Source: Vibrio maritimus
GTDB taxonomy: Bacteria > Pseudomonadota > Gammaproteobacteria > Enterobacterales > Vibrionaceae
Length of the DNA stretch: 64,000 nt
Direction of reading: 5' to 3'
Assembly (NCBI RefSeq): GCF_021441885.1
Contig: NZ_CP090439.1
Span: 1-64,000 of the forward strand
The notes beneath the pieces are model-generated. The model made no database searches and had not been told where the DNA came from. It worked only from the letters and a program-made list of their open reading frames with translations. Positions 19,142 to 27,177 of the stretch are shown here, piece by piece; position 1 is the stretch's first letter, and every line of letters starts with the position of its first letter. A program made the translations under genes and the position numbers.

Positions 19142-20365
19142 CTAACGATAACGAATCGCTGTGTCTTTCGCAATTTGCACTATCACATTCACAGCCAATT
19201 CCATCCCTTGAAGAGTAATAAACTCATGAATGCCATGGAAATTGTAGCCACCAGTGAACACATTTGGACACGGTAAACCCATAAACGAAAGTCGAGCCCC
19301 GTCCGTGCCACCGCGAATTGGTTTGATGTTTGGTTTAACCTCACACGCTTCCATTGCAGACTTAGCAATCTCGATAATATGTGGGTGAGGCTCCACCTTC
19401 TCACGCATGTTCGAGTAGTTGTCAGTGATCGTTAGCGACACTTTGTCACCATGAGCATTAAACGCTGCTACCTTATCTTCTAGGTAGGCTATACGTCTTT
19501 CTAGCTCTTCACTATCAAAATCACGAATAATGTAATTCAACGTCGACTTAGTGACAGACATCTCTGCATTGCTTAAATGATAGAAACCTTCATAACCAGA
19601 TGTGCACTCTGGCGTTTCTGCTGCCGGCATGTCAGCATGGAATCTTGACGCTGCCGTCATCGCATTAACCATTTTACCCTTTGCGGTGCCTGGATGAACG
19701 CTCACGCCAAGAAACTCAACCACAGCGGCTGCGGCATTAAAGTTTTCATATTCAAGCTCGCCTACAGGACCACCGTCTACCGTATACGCCCACTCTGCGC
19801 CGAATTTCGCTACGTCAAATAGATCGGCACCGCGACCAATTTCTTCGTCGGGTGTAAAGCCAATTTTAATGTCTCCGTGAGGGATCTCAGGATGCTGAAG
19901 AAGATACTCGACCGCTGAGATGATCTCTGCAATACCAGCTTTGTTGTCAGCACCAAGTAGAGTGGTACCGTCTGTAGTTATGATGTCGTGACCGTGCAAA
20001 TCGTGAAGGTCTGGGTATTGAATTGGGGATAAGACTTCATCACCTTTGCCAAGCGCAATGTCACCACCTTGGTAGTTCTCAACCAGCTGTGGTTTGACGT
20101 TTTTGCCTGACGCATCGGGTGCCGTGTCCATGTGGGCAATAAAGCCGATCGCAGGCACTTGCTCTTGGATATTCGATGGAAGGGTTGCCATCAGATAGCC
20201 ATTAGCATCTAAAGAAACGTTTGATAATCCCAGTGAGTTCAACTCTTGCTCAAGAAAACGAGCAAAATCTATCTGTCCTGGAGTACTCGGGCAGCACTCT
20301 TGCGACGGGTTGGATTGCGTGTCAAACGTGACATATTGAAGAAACCTGTCGAGAAGACTTGTCAT
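19142..20365 (-). CDS. pepT: Peptidase T (tripeptide aminopeptidase)
   Basis: Zinc M20B aminopeptidase of 407 residues that removes the N-terminal residue of tripeptides. Metal-site motifs are clear: FIAHMDTAPDASG, TTLLGADNKAG, FTPDEEIGRGADLFDV, YTVDGGPVGELEYENF and the terminal FTGGYNFHGIHEF. The start chosen is the ATG at 20363-20365 (MTSLLDRFLQYV), preceded by AGGTGA; the reading frame stays open for 44 more codons, but nothing there resembles the family. Its length equals E. coli PepT. Confidence 0.95.
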   Translation of the reverse strand: MTSLLDRFLQYVTFDTQSNPSQECCPSTPGQIDFARFLEQELNSLGLSNVSLDANGYLMATLPSNIQEQVPAIGFIAHMDTAPDASGKNVKPQLVENYQGGDIALGKGDEVLSPIQYPDLHDLHGHDIITTDGTTLLGADNKAGIAEIISAVEYLLQHPEIPHGDIKIGFTPDEEIGRGADLFDVAKFGAEWAYTVDGGPVGELEYENFNAAAAVVEFLGVSVHPGTAKGKMVNAMTAASRFHADMPAAETPECTSGYEGFYHLSNAEMSVTKSTLNYIIRDFDSEELERRIAYLEDKVAAFNAHGDKVSLTITDNYSNMREKVEPHPHIIEIAKSAMEACEVKPNIKPIRGGTDGARLSFMGLPCPNVFTGGYNFHGIHEFITLQGMELAVNVIVQIAKDTAIRYR

Positions 20366-20585
20366 ATTTTCACCTATAGCTTTGGGGGGAATCTCTAAAC
20401 TCATCATACGGATTAAGCCCCGAGGGAAATTGCGATGAATCAGGTTTATCTGATTTGAAGGTAACTTTCTTAACTTAATATACTCATTTACAAACAAATA
20501 TACGCCTAACGACCTACGCCCTAGGTTCAGCGTTAGAGGGGGGATGTGAGTTATATATCTAACTGGAATAATAAGTGACAGTTCT

Positions 20586-20759
20586 ATGACGATGAGAGCA
20601 GATACGATGAACCATCCACATTTTCTATCGACACCAATTGCGCGACAAACGCAAACGAAACGTCAAAGCACAGCTTGTCCAAAAGAGCTAGAGCGAATCG
20701 CACTGGTTAAACAGATGCAAAAGCAAGGTGGCTTAGACGCTCATACGCCTTGTCGTTAG
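20586..20759 (+). CDS. Small hypothetical protein (50-57 residues)
   Basis: Short open frame with three in-frame ATGs (20586, 20592, 20607); the last gives a 50-residue protein beginning MNHPHFLSTPIARQ. It is polar and basic, with two Cys (TACPKELERI and the terminal TPCR) and no signal peptide or membrane segment. A Rho-independent terminator starts 13 bases after the stop, which supports it as a real transcription unit. I do not recognise the family. The start is uncertain because no strong Shine-Dalgarno stands out. Confidence 0.5.
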   Translation: MTMRADTMNHPHFLSTPIARQTQTKRQSTACPKELERIALVKQMQKQGGLDAHTPCR

Positions 20760-20772
20760 ACAACAGATACAA

Positions 20773-20797
20773 AAAAAGCACCTTTAAGGTGCTTTTT
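20773..20797 (+). terminator. Terminator between convergent small genes
   Basis: AAAGCACCTT and AAGGTGCTTT pair perfectly around a very short loop and are bounded by A and T runs, so the structure can serve both the plus-strand small gene and the minus-strand 63-residue gene. Confidence 0.85.
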
Positions 20798-20808
20798 CTC
20801 TCGCGATA

Positions 20809-21000
20809 TTATCGATAAAGACCAATATCACGCTGCATATGGCTAGATAGCTCATTTGCGTGGTAAGTTGGTTCTACATCACCTTTACCGAACAAAATAT
20901 CTAGGAAGTGTGCAATCAATCCTTTGAAGTTAACCGCGTAGGTTTTCTTATCCATAGAGGGTGCGATAGCGATGGTTTCGATGTTCATTGCTTGTGCCAT
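20809..21000 (-). CDS. Small DUF1127-like protein
   Basis: Protein of 63 residues starting at the ATG at 20998-21000 with GAGAGG upstream. The C-terminal end (SSHMQRDIGLYR) matches the hallmark ending of DUF1127/YjiS-type small proteins, in which a short helix is followed by DIGL-R. The central segment (NFKGLIAHFLDILFGK) is amphipathic. Some DUF1127 proteins bind RNA or affect phosphate and stress responses; no function can be assigned to this one. Monocistronic, with its own terminator. Confidence 0.65.
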   Translation of the reverse strand: MAQAMNIETIAIAPSMDKKTYAVNFKGLIAHFLDILFGKGDVEPTYHANELSSHMQRDIGLYR

Positions 21001-21240
21001 GATTGCCTCTCTTAAAACTGGGTAACTCGTTGTTGTTGATGACAATATTAGGCAAAAAAACGCTGTTTAAAAAATGACAAATTTTGGACATTCGGATTAG
21101 TTATTCTAATAAAACAGATTATTAACAAACACTTGTATGACATATGCGATCATGGCGACTATTTATTCATAAAAAATCAATACTGCCGAATTATTACGCG
21201 CCAGCCTTATTAGGTCGCACAAATTGTTACCAGAATGATA

Positions 21241-21268
21241 AAAAAAAACCTCCCATTAAATGAGAGGT
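21241..21268 (-). terminator. Terminator after terC
   Basis: Read on the minus strand, AAAACCTCTCATTTAATGGGAGGTTTT forms a stem with one mismatch followed by a long T-run. It lies about 15 bases after the TerC stop. Confidence 0.8.
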
Positions 21269-21283
21269 TTTTCGCAATTAGCG

Positions 21284-22237
21284 TTAGCTATTCTTATTGA
21301 CGACTTCAGGAAGCTGTTTTTCTTTATAGATAGAAGCGAGTGTCGCTACTGTCATCGTCGTCATAATGACGCACAGAGAGATCCAAGTTGGGATTTCCCA
21401 AGCCGATCCAACCAACGCCATCTTGATACCAATAAATATCATGATGAACGACAGAGCTGGCTTAAGGTACACGAAGCGATTCATCATTCCCTCTAACACA
21501 AAGTAGAGCGACCTTAGCCCCAATAACGCGAATACGTTAGCTGCCAATACTAAGAAAGGCTCTCTGGTCACCGCAAATATCGCCGGAATTGAGTCTAACG
21601 CAAACAAGATATCCATAAACGCGATGACACCAATGACGACCAACATCGGCGTAAACACGCGCTTGCCGTTTTCAATAATCGATAGTTTGTTGCCATGGTA
21701 TGACTCCGTCACTGGCAATAAACGTCTAATTAAACGTTCTGGCAATGGATTAATTTCATCCTCACCATGATCACGAGCTAATTGAATACCGGTCCAAATC
21801 AAAAACGCCGCAAACAGATACATCACCCAGTGGAACTGAGACAACAGCTGAGCCCCTACACTGATCATGATTGCCCTTAACACTAGCGCACCAATCACAC
21901 CCCAGAGCAACGCACGTGGGCGCAAATGCTGAGGTACTGTGTACTGATGGAAGATAATTGCAAAAACAAATAGATTGTCGACACTCAGCGACTTTTCTAA
22001 TAGGTAACCAGTTAAGAAGGATACGGTCGCCTTTTTAGCCGTGTAATCACTGTCCGGCGCGTAAAAGTCCCAGAAGAAATAGATGGTCGCTGCAAAAACA
22101 AATGCCAACACAAACCAAAAACCGCTCCAAATAGCTGCTTTTCGAATCGTGATTTGTCCGCCGCGAGTTTGATAAATATCCAGCGCGACCAACGCAAGCG
22201 TCAGTAACAAGAAACCAAGATAGATTGATGGGCTCAT
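21284..22237 (-). CDS. TerC/Alx-family membrane protein (probable manganese exporter)
   Basis: Integral membrane protein of 317 residues, close in length to E. coli Alx. Acidic membrane motifs typical of the family are present: SVDNLFVFAIIF and DILFALDSIPAIFAVT. About eight or nine hydrophobic helices are readable. The start is ATG 22235-22237, preceded by GGAGGACTT; an upstream in-frame ATG at 22315 lies inside the leader. Alx and related TerC proteins export manganese, and the yybP-ykoY-like leader upstream supports that role here. The arrangement suggests translational control by Mn2+ or pH. Confidence 0.88.
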   Translation of the reverse strand: MSPSIYLGFLLLTLALVALDIYQTRGGQITIRKAAIWSGFWFVLAFVFAATIYFFWDFYAPDSDYTAKKATVSFLTGYLLEKSLSVDNLFVFAIIFHQYTVPQHLRPRALLWGVIGALVLRAIMISVGAQLLSQFHWVMYLFAAFLIWTGIQLARDHGEDEINPLPERLIRRLLPVTESYHGNKLSIIENGKRVFTPMLVVIGVIAFMDILFALDSIPAIFAVTREPFLVLAANVFALLGLRSLYFVLEGMMNRFVYLKPALSFIMIFIGIKMALVGSAWEIPTWISLCVIMTTMTVATLASIYKEKQLPEVVNKNS

Positions 22238-22240
22238 AAG

Positions 22241-22282
22241 TCCTCCAGACGGAAGGACGAGGGATCTTGGGTCGACCTTCCG
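22241..22282 (-). promoter_or_regulatory. Candidate expression platform sequestering the terC ribosome site
   Basis: On the minus strand, CGGAAGG (22282-22276) can pair with CCUUCCG (22256-22250). The same downstream bases, with the preceding GU, can instead pair as GUCC-U-UCC with GGAGGAC, which contains the Shine-Dalgarno (22246-22241). The two folds exclude each other: one frees the ribosome site, the other hides it. This is read from complementarity only. Confidence 0.6.
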
Positions 22283-22327
22283 CAAACCAATAAAATACCA
22301 GTGCACTAGATACACTGATTCTATGAT

Positions 22328-22445
22328 TGCGTTGGTCTCGTCAAAGCACGTTAGAGCGCTCTTATTTGCCGGATAAGTTGCTTGCTATATAGAGCAATAA
22401 CTTAACGAGATGACGACAAATAAACGGGTGACTACTCCCCAAAAC
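22328..22445 (-). ncRNA. yybP-ykoY-like manganese riboswitch aptamer
   Basis: The minus-strand leader begins with GGGGAGUAGUC (22440 downward), the signature 5' element of yybP-ykoY aptamers. A second conserved-looking block, UUUGACGAGACCAACGC, lies at 22345-22329. The leader precedes a TerC/Alx gene, one of the standard targets of this riboswitch. The known family senses Mn2+ and, in E. coli alx, also alkaline pH. Exact boundaries and helices were not computed. Confidence 0.72.
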
Positions 22446-22499
22446 GGGTGAATTCTATGACTATAAATTAGTGGTGTCTATTAAAAAGATCCCAAAAAC

Positions 22500-22529
22500 G
22501 AAAAAACCAGCATAATGTAGGATGCTGGC
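22500..22529 (-). terminator. Terminator of the 30-codon gene
   Basis: On the minus strand CCAGCAT and ATGCTGG pair around an eight-base loop, followed by T6. It lies 28 bases after the small gene's stop and before the terC promoter region, so the two are separate transcripts. Confidence 0.85.
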
Positions 22530-22556
22530 TTCACGTCTTGGTATGTAAAGTATTGA

Positions 22557-22649
22557 TTATGCTTTAACTTTAGTCGTTGTTTTCTGGTTTGTTTCTTTCC
22601 AGTACTGAATACGACAACGATGAAGTTGGGCACGTCTCATTTTTTTCAT
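22557..22649 (-). CDS. Very small basic protein, 30 residues
   Basis: Open frame of 31 codons beginning MKKMRRAQLHRCRIQYWK and ending in a Lys/Thr-rich tail. It has a near-ideal Shine-Dalgarno (AAGGAG, eight bases before the ATG) and its own Rho-independent terminator 28 bases downstream. About one third of residues are Lys or Arg, with a single Cys and Trp, suggesting nucleic-acid or ribosome contact. I do not recognise the family. The combination of signal strength makes it more likely a gene than chance; the alternative is a leader peptide or an RNA whose frame is incidental. Confidence 0.55.
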   Translation of the reverse strand: MKKMRRAQLHRCRIQYWKETNQKTTTKVKA

Positions 22650-22759
22650 GGTTAACTCCTTCTAAACTTTACGCAATCCACGTTACTCATCGAATGTAAC
22701 AGTGAAATGACAACCGTAAGACCGTTGTGTGACACAGTGAAGGAAGTCGTTGTTTGCCT

Positions 22760-23326
22760 CTAGTTGGCGTTCGACTCACGATTCCAAATAAGTTGAATGC
22801 TCTCTGTGTCGCTGGTCATCAATAGCGTTTCTGTTGCTAACGTATTCTGAATCTCATTTTTCCTGACCCAGGTAAATAATTTGGACGTGGAAATGGGATA
22901 TAAGTTCAAAAATTCAATCAGTTTCTTATCCGCAGTTTGAGCTGTGCCCTGATTGAGCAATTCTTCAACAGTCACGCTTTCCCCGCCAACACTGGCTTTA
23001 ATGAGGTGATAACTGTCTTTGCGAAGCGACGTTTGTACATGCGTGTAGTTATGTACATTGAATGGAAATGTGTAGGTGATTTTGCTCACTAAGTCGTCGG
23101 GCTCTACGTAAATAACCACATCAAGTTGGATACCACGGTAAACCTGATCGAAGCTGCAGTATTCGACGCCCTCGGTTTCACCACAGTCGTAGGTCTCCGA
23201 CAAGGCTTGTACATGCTGTTTTGTGCTGATATCGAGAACACCGGAGACAAACTGGGTCACCCATTGCTCGCTCGCAAGCGATGCATTGCCATACAACAAA
23301 AGTAAAAGAAGCAGCGTTCTATTCAT
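22760..23326 (-). CDS. Exported hypothetical protein
   Basis: Protein of 188 residues with a signal peptide (MNRTLLLLLLLYGNASLAS). The mature part is mixed alpha/beta in character with a Cys pair (YDCGETEGVEYCSF) that could form a disulfide, and no recognisable domain. It is divergent from the alpha-amylase gene across 206 bases containing MalT-type boxes, so it may share maltodextrin control, but nothing in the protein itself shows a sugar role. Confidence 0.7.
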   Translation of the reverse strand: MNRTLLLLLLLYGNASLASEQWVTQFVSGVLDISTKQHVQALSETYDCGETEGVEYCSFDQVYRGIQLDVVIYVEPDDLVSKITYTFPFNVHNYTHVQTSLRKDSYHLIKASVGGESVTVEELLNQGTAQTADKKLIEFLNLYPISTSKLFTWVRKNEIQNTLATETLLMTSDTESIQLIWNRESNAN

Positions 23327-23395
23327 TGCACTCTCTTAAATAACATGACGAAGAAAAACGGTCAAAGACAGCCTATCAATTTATCTAACAACTCC

Positions 23396-23405
23396 CCTCC
23401 TCCCC
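23396..23405 (-). promoter_or_regulatory. MalT box, exact match
   Basis: The minus strand reads GGGGAGGAGG, an exact match to the MalT consensus GGGGA(T/G)GAGG. It lies 128 bases upstream of the amylase and 70 bases upstream of the divergent hypothetical gene. Confidence 0.6.
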
Positions 23406-23409
23406 TCAC

Positions 23410-23419
23410 TCTCATCCCC
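23410..23419 (-). promoter_or_regulatory. MalT box, one mismatch
   Basis: The minus strand reads GGGGATGAGA, one base from the MalT consensus and in the same direction as the exact box 14 bases away. A nearby TTTTGTGAGC could be half of a CRP site. Confidence 0.55.
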
Positions 23420-23526
23420 TAAGGCGATTTTGTGAGCAACTGCAAATTATGAGGCGTAGTCATTCGGAAGGATGTGGCGATGATTCACTCAATTTATATT
23501 AGCGTTGGAAAACTAAAATAAATGGA

Positions 23527-25587
23527 ATGAACATGAGACAAAAGACCCTACTTGCCTGCATGCTACTTGCTTCGCCAGCACTATTCGCATCACCGTATCT
23601 TACGGTTTCGACGTCGACGACAAGCCGTGACTATCCTATCGTTGCCGACGAACCACTAGTTATTCCTCTGACTAAAGACAAATACCAGCTTAAAATCTCT
23701 GGCATTGACGGTGACTGTACTAATGAGTTACCGAACAAAGTGAAGTTTAACACCCCAATTCCGCTGCTCTGTGGTAGCGACTCCGTGTTGCCACTAAATA
23801 TACGTTTTACCGGAGATTATTCGTTTACTTACAGTGCAGAAGACCATTCTTTAGTTTTTAAACGACAACCTAAAAAAGTCGCTAAAAAAGAGTTCAAGCG
23901 ACCCATTCCAAATGTTCAGTGTGAAACTCTTCCAAGTGAGCCTCAAGTTATTGCGGTTGGAGACAGCTACCCTGATGGCACGCAATTGCGTGACGTGTTT
24001 ACCAATGACATTGTGACCGTTAAATCAGGCAAAATTACGGTGAAACCTAACCAAGCATCTGGTGGCTTAACTTTGCTAGAGCCCGTCGAAACCACTCCAA
24101 AATCGGATGCGCTTAACTATCGCAATGCCAACATCTATTTTGTCATGGTTGATAGGTTCAACAACTCGAATCCTGGTGCGCCTCAACCTTATGGTCGCCA
24201 GTCTGATGGCAAGGATAACATTGGTACATTCCATGGTGGGGATCTCAATGGTATCACTGAGAAGCTCGATTACATTAAAGCGCTAGGGACCAATGTCATC
24301 TGGCTCTCACCAATTGTTGAACAAGTCCATGGTTTTGTTGGTGGCGGTGATAGCGGCTCGTTCCCATTTTACGGCTACCACGGCTACTGGACGCGTGACT
24401 TTACCAAAATTGATGAAAGCTTCGGTAACGATGACGATCTAAAGCGTTTAGTGGATGAGGCACACAAGCGCGGCATTAAGGTTCTGCTAGATGCCGTGAT
24501 TAACCACCCTGGCTACTCTACGCTTGCAGACATTCAGTTTGATGAACTAAACGTACTTAAGCCAGAGCACCAACTGCCAGAAAACATCGCTGCTTGGCAA
24601 CCAACATCATCAGAGAACTGGCATAGTTACCATTCCAATATCGATTATCAAAGTGATAAATGGACGCACTGGTGGGGACCAGATTGGGTGCGCACAGGCT
24701 TACCTGGGTATGAACAACCAGGTTCAAGTGCCATTACCCTCTCACTTGCTGGGTTACCTGATTTTAGAACCGAGTCCACCAAAGCCGTAACGCCACCTAA
24801 ATGGCTTCTAGAAAACCCTGGTACGCGCGTAAAAGCGAGAGAAAATCAGACCGTTGCGGATTATCTTATTGAATGGCAGACCGATTGGGTCAAGCGCTTT
24901 GGTATCGATGGCTATCGTGTAGATACCGTTAAACACGTTGAAGGTGAAGTATGGCAACGCTTGAAAGCAGAAGCAACGAGCAGCCTTGAACAGTGGCGCA
25001 AAGAAAACGGCAAGCAAGGCCAACCATTCTGGATGATGGGCGAAGTATGGGGACATAGTGCTCACCGCACGCCTTATTTTGATGATGGCTTCGACGCATT
25101 GATCAACTTTGATATGCAGAAGAAACTGGATAAAGGCGCCGCGTGTTTTAGCCAAATGGCGGAGACATATCAGAACTATGCCAACTCGATTCAAGAGTCA
25201 AAAGATTTCAACCCAGTAAGCTACATGTCATCGCACGATACCGAGCTGTTCTTCAGTCGATTCAAAGATTACACCATGCAGCAAAACGCCGCGAACGCGC
25301 TACTGCTTAGCCCTGGTGCCGTTCAAGTCTACTATGGTGATGAAGTGGGTCGAAACATAGGACCCTACGCCGATGACTTCCACCAAGGTACTCGCTCAGA
25401 TATGGTTTGGGAGCTTAGCAAAGACAAGCAAGCACTGTTAAAACATTGGCAGACTCTTGGTCAGTTCCGTGACCGCCATCCAGCAGTTGGTGCCGGTGAA
25501 CATAAGGTCATCGATAACGATAACGCCTATGTTTTCTCTAGAGAACTAGACCAAGACAAAGTCATCGTTGCTTACTTTGGTAACTAG
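23527..25587 (+). CDS. malS: Periplasmic alpha-amylase (MalS-like)
   Basis: Glycoside hydrolase family 13 enzyme of 686 residues that cuts maltodextrins in the periplasm. The signal peptide ends near ALFAS. Residues about 1-200 are a non-catalytic N-terminal region with several Cys, as in MalS. The barrel follows: NIYFVMVDRFNNSNPG, GTFHGGDLNGI, LLDAVINHPG. Nucleophile D466 (GYRVDTVKH), acid/base E506 (MMGEVWG) and the third acid D571 (SSHDTELF) are all present. Length matches E. coli MalS (676). Two adjacent ATGs (23527, 23533) could start it. MalT boxes lie upstream. Confidence 0.88.
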   Translation: MNMRQKTLLACMLLASPALFASPYLTVSTSTTSRDYPIVADEPLVIPLTKDKYQLKISGIDGDCTNELPNKVKFNTPIPLLCGSDSVLPLNIRFTGDYSFTYSAEDHSLVFKRQPKKVAKKEFKRPIPNVQCETLPSEPQVIAVGDSYPDGTQLRDVFTNDIVTVKSGKITVKPNQASGGLTLLEPVETTPKSDALNYRNANIYFVMVDRFNNSNPGAPQPYGRQSDGKDNIGTFHGGDLNGITEKLDYIKALGTNVIWLSPIVEQVHGFVGGGDSGSFPFYGYHGYWTRDFTKIDESFGNDDDLKRLVDEAHKRGIKVLLDAVINHPGYSTLADIQFDELNVLKPEHQLPENIAAWQPTSSENWHSYHSNIDYQSDKWTHWWGPDWVRTGLPGYEQPGSSAITLSLAGLPDFRTESTKAVTPPKWLLENPGTRVKARENQTVADYLIEWQTDWVKRFGIDGYRVDTVKHVEGEVWQRLKAEATSSLEQWRKENGKQGQPFWMMGEVWGHSAHRTPYFDDGFDALINFDMQKKLDKGAACFSQMAETYQNYANSIQESKDFNPVSYMSSHDTELFFSRFKDYTMQQNAANALLLSPGAVQVYYGDEVGRNIGPYADDFHQGTRSDMVWELSKDKQALLKHWQTLGQFRDRHPAVGAGEHKVIDNDNAYVFSRELDQDKVIVAYFGN

Positions 25588-25610
25588 AGAAAAAGAAACG
25601 TAGAAGCATT

Positions 25611-25648
25611 AAAAAGGCTCCTCGGTGAACATCCTTGGAGCCTTTCTT
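25611..25648. terminator. Bidirectional terminator
   Basis: GGCTCC and GGAGCC, with an inner GG/CC pair, form a stem flanked by A5 and T-rich tails between the amylase and the convergent adhesin operon. Confidence 0.85.
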
Positions 25649-25655
25649 GATTAGA

Positions 25656-26570
25656 TTATTTATAGCCACCCTCTATCATTGGCTCTTCTAGTCGTAATCG
25701 CACTTTGTTGCGCTGTATCGCTTCTGGCGGCAGGCTAATGAACCCAAACTGATTAAGAGTTGCCTTTTGCTTGTCAGAAAGCGTCAGGCCGATAAAGAAC
25801 TCTTCTTGCTCGTTAAAGTACTCTCTGTTTGGCGGGAGATCGAGATACATGTAGTAGACACTTGCCAACGGATATCGACCCGACAAGATCGTCTCTTTGT
25901 TCACATCGTAAGACTCCCCAAACTCATTGGTCACTTTTAGGATGTTTTGCTCATTTAAGTCATCGGTATACACCGAGTAAGCAATCGCATCTTTTTGACC
26001 CGAGACTTCGCTAAGCAGAGCCTGCTTGTCGAAAACAAAATTAGTTGCCGCAAACTCACTTTGATCACAAGACACCCAGCTCGAAAATCTCTCATGTCCT
26101 ATCAGTTGGTTATCGATAGCAAACGGAACCATAGGTCCAAGCTCGTTACCGTCACTATCTCTCCAACGAGTGACTTTCGGCTGCTCGTTACAACCAAACA
26201 CAGAGCGCAACTCAGCTACTGTGATGGACTTGGTTTGATTGTCCTTGTTGGCAAGTATCGCGATGACATCCGCAGTAAAAAACAATTCTGTGGGCTTGTA
26301 CCCCCTCAAGTGAGTAAATTTAGCTATTTCATTGTCCTGCCATTTGCGAGAACTGATACCAAGTAGCATGTTATCGTTGGTCAAACTACTGGGAATATCC
26401 ATGCTCTGCTTCACATCGATTTCGAGCCCCTTAGCATTCACCAGCGCTTGCATTACAGGCACTAGGTTGGGCTCGACCGCAACAACAGAGTGCTGTGTGT
26501 CAGGAGTATTGGCGTGCACACTCACGCTAAAAGCGGTCGCAGCCGTCATGAAAATCAGTGGCTTATTCAC
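25656..26570 (-). CDS. PstS-like periplasmic substrate-binding protein
   Basis: Exported protein of 304 residues resembling the phosphate-type periplasmic binding fold (PBP-like): FFTADVIAILANKDN, SITVAELRSVFGC, then a C-terminal YPLASVYYMYLDLPP typical of PstS-like proteins. It has a signal peptide (MNKPLIFMTAATAFSVSVHA). The start is a GTG (26568-26570) with GGAGG six bases upstream, and the frame overlaps the preceding OmpA-lipoprotein gene by eight bases. No permease or ATPase genes accompany it, so it is probably a sensor or surface-associated partner in the adhesin secretion operon, not a transporter part. Ligand unproven. Confidence 0.75.
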   Translation of the reverse strand: MNKPLIFMTAATAFSVSVHANTPDTQHSVVAVEPNLVPVMQALVNAKGLEIDVKQSMDIPSSLTNDNMLLGISSRKWQDNEIAKFTHLRGYKPTELFFTADVIAILANKDNQTKSITVAELRSVFGCNEQPKVTRWRDSDGNELGPMVPFAIDNQLIGHERFSSWVSCDQSEFAATNFVFDKQALLSEVSGQKDAIAYSVYTDDLNEQNILKVTNEFGESYDVNKETILSGRYPLASVYYMYLDLPPNREYFNEQEEFFIGLTLSDKQKATLNQFGFISLPPEAIQRNKVRLRLEEPMIEGGYK

Positions 26571-27177
26571 TAGGTGCCTCCACTTTCGTCGAACTGGTTA
26601 GGTTTTCTTCTGACGTGAAGATATCCCATGCTTTTACAGCGGACATCTCTGGATGGTAGAAAACAGCAATGGTACGGCGTTTACGTTGCTTGAGCTGTTC
26701 TGTGTATTGCGTAACCTCGGTAAACTCTTGCTCGGAGATCCTTTGACTATCAATGCCCAGATTTTCTATGGCTAGCTTAATTGCAGCGGTACGCCTTTTC
26801 GCTAGTGCTCGGTTGTAGTCATTTGTTCCTTCAGAGCTAGTATCACCAATCAAGACAACATTCGCATCTGGTGTCTCTTCTAACATGCGCGCAAGCTTAT
26901 TGACGGTAGGCTCTTGATCCGGACGTATCACAGACTTGTCGTAATCAAAGTTCACCGTCACTAAAACCGGCTCGTTAGAGAACTTCCACTCGGCACATCC
27001 TTCATTGTCAACAATCGTACCCGCTGGCGTGTCCAGACATCGGTCACGTTGATTTATAATGCCGTCACCATCTTGGTCACGAAGGTCATCAATCTGGTGG
27101 CGTGTCGTTTCTGTGTTTGGCGTTTCGGCGCAACCAAATAACAAGAGTAACGAGAGAGCAATAATTGATTTATTCAT
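26563..27177 (-). CDS. OmpA-domain lipoprotein of the adhesin operon
   Basis: Protein of 204 residues. A lipoprotein signal ends LLLLFGC (Cys near residue 16). A thrombospondin type-3-like calcium segment follows (DDLRDQDGDGIINQRDRC, then TPAGTIVDNEGC), then an OmpA peptidoglycan-binding domain (VVLIGDTSSEGTNDYNRALAKRR, RKRRTIAVFY). The start ATG overlaps the stop of the TolC gene by one base (TAATG), implying coupled translation. It likely anchors the secretion channel or adhesin region to the cell wall; that role is inferred from position. Confidence 0.85.
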   Translation of the reverse strand: MNKSIIALSLLLLFGCAETPNTETTRHQIDDLRDQDGDGIINQRDRCLDTPAGTIVDNEGCAEWKFSNEPVLVTVNFDYDKSVIRPDQEPTVNKLARMLEETPDANVVLIGDTSSEGTNDYNRALAKRRTAAIKLAIENLGIDSQRISEQEFTEVTQYTEQLKQRKRRTIAVFYHPEMSAVKAWDIFTSEENLTSSTKVEAPSE

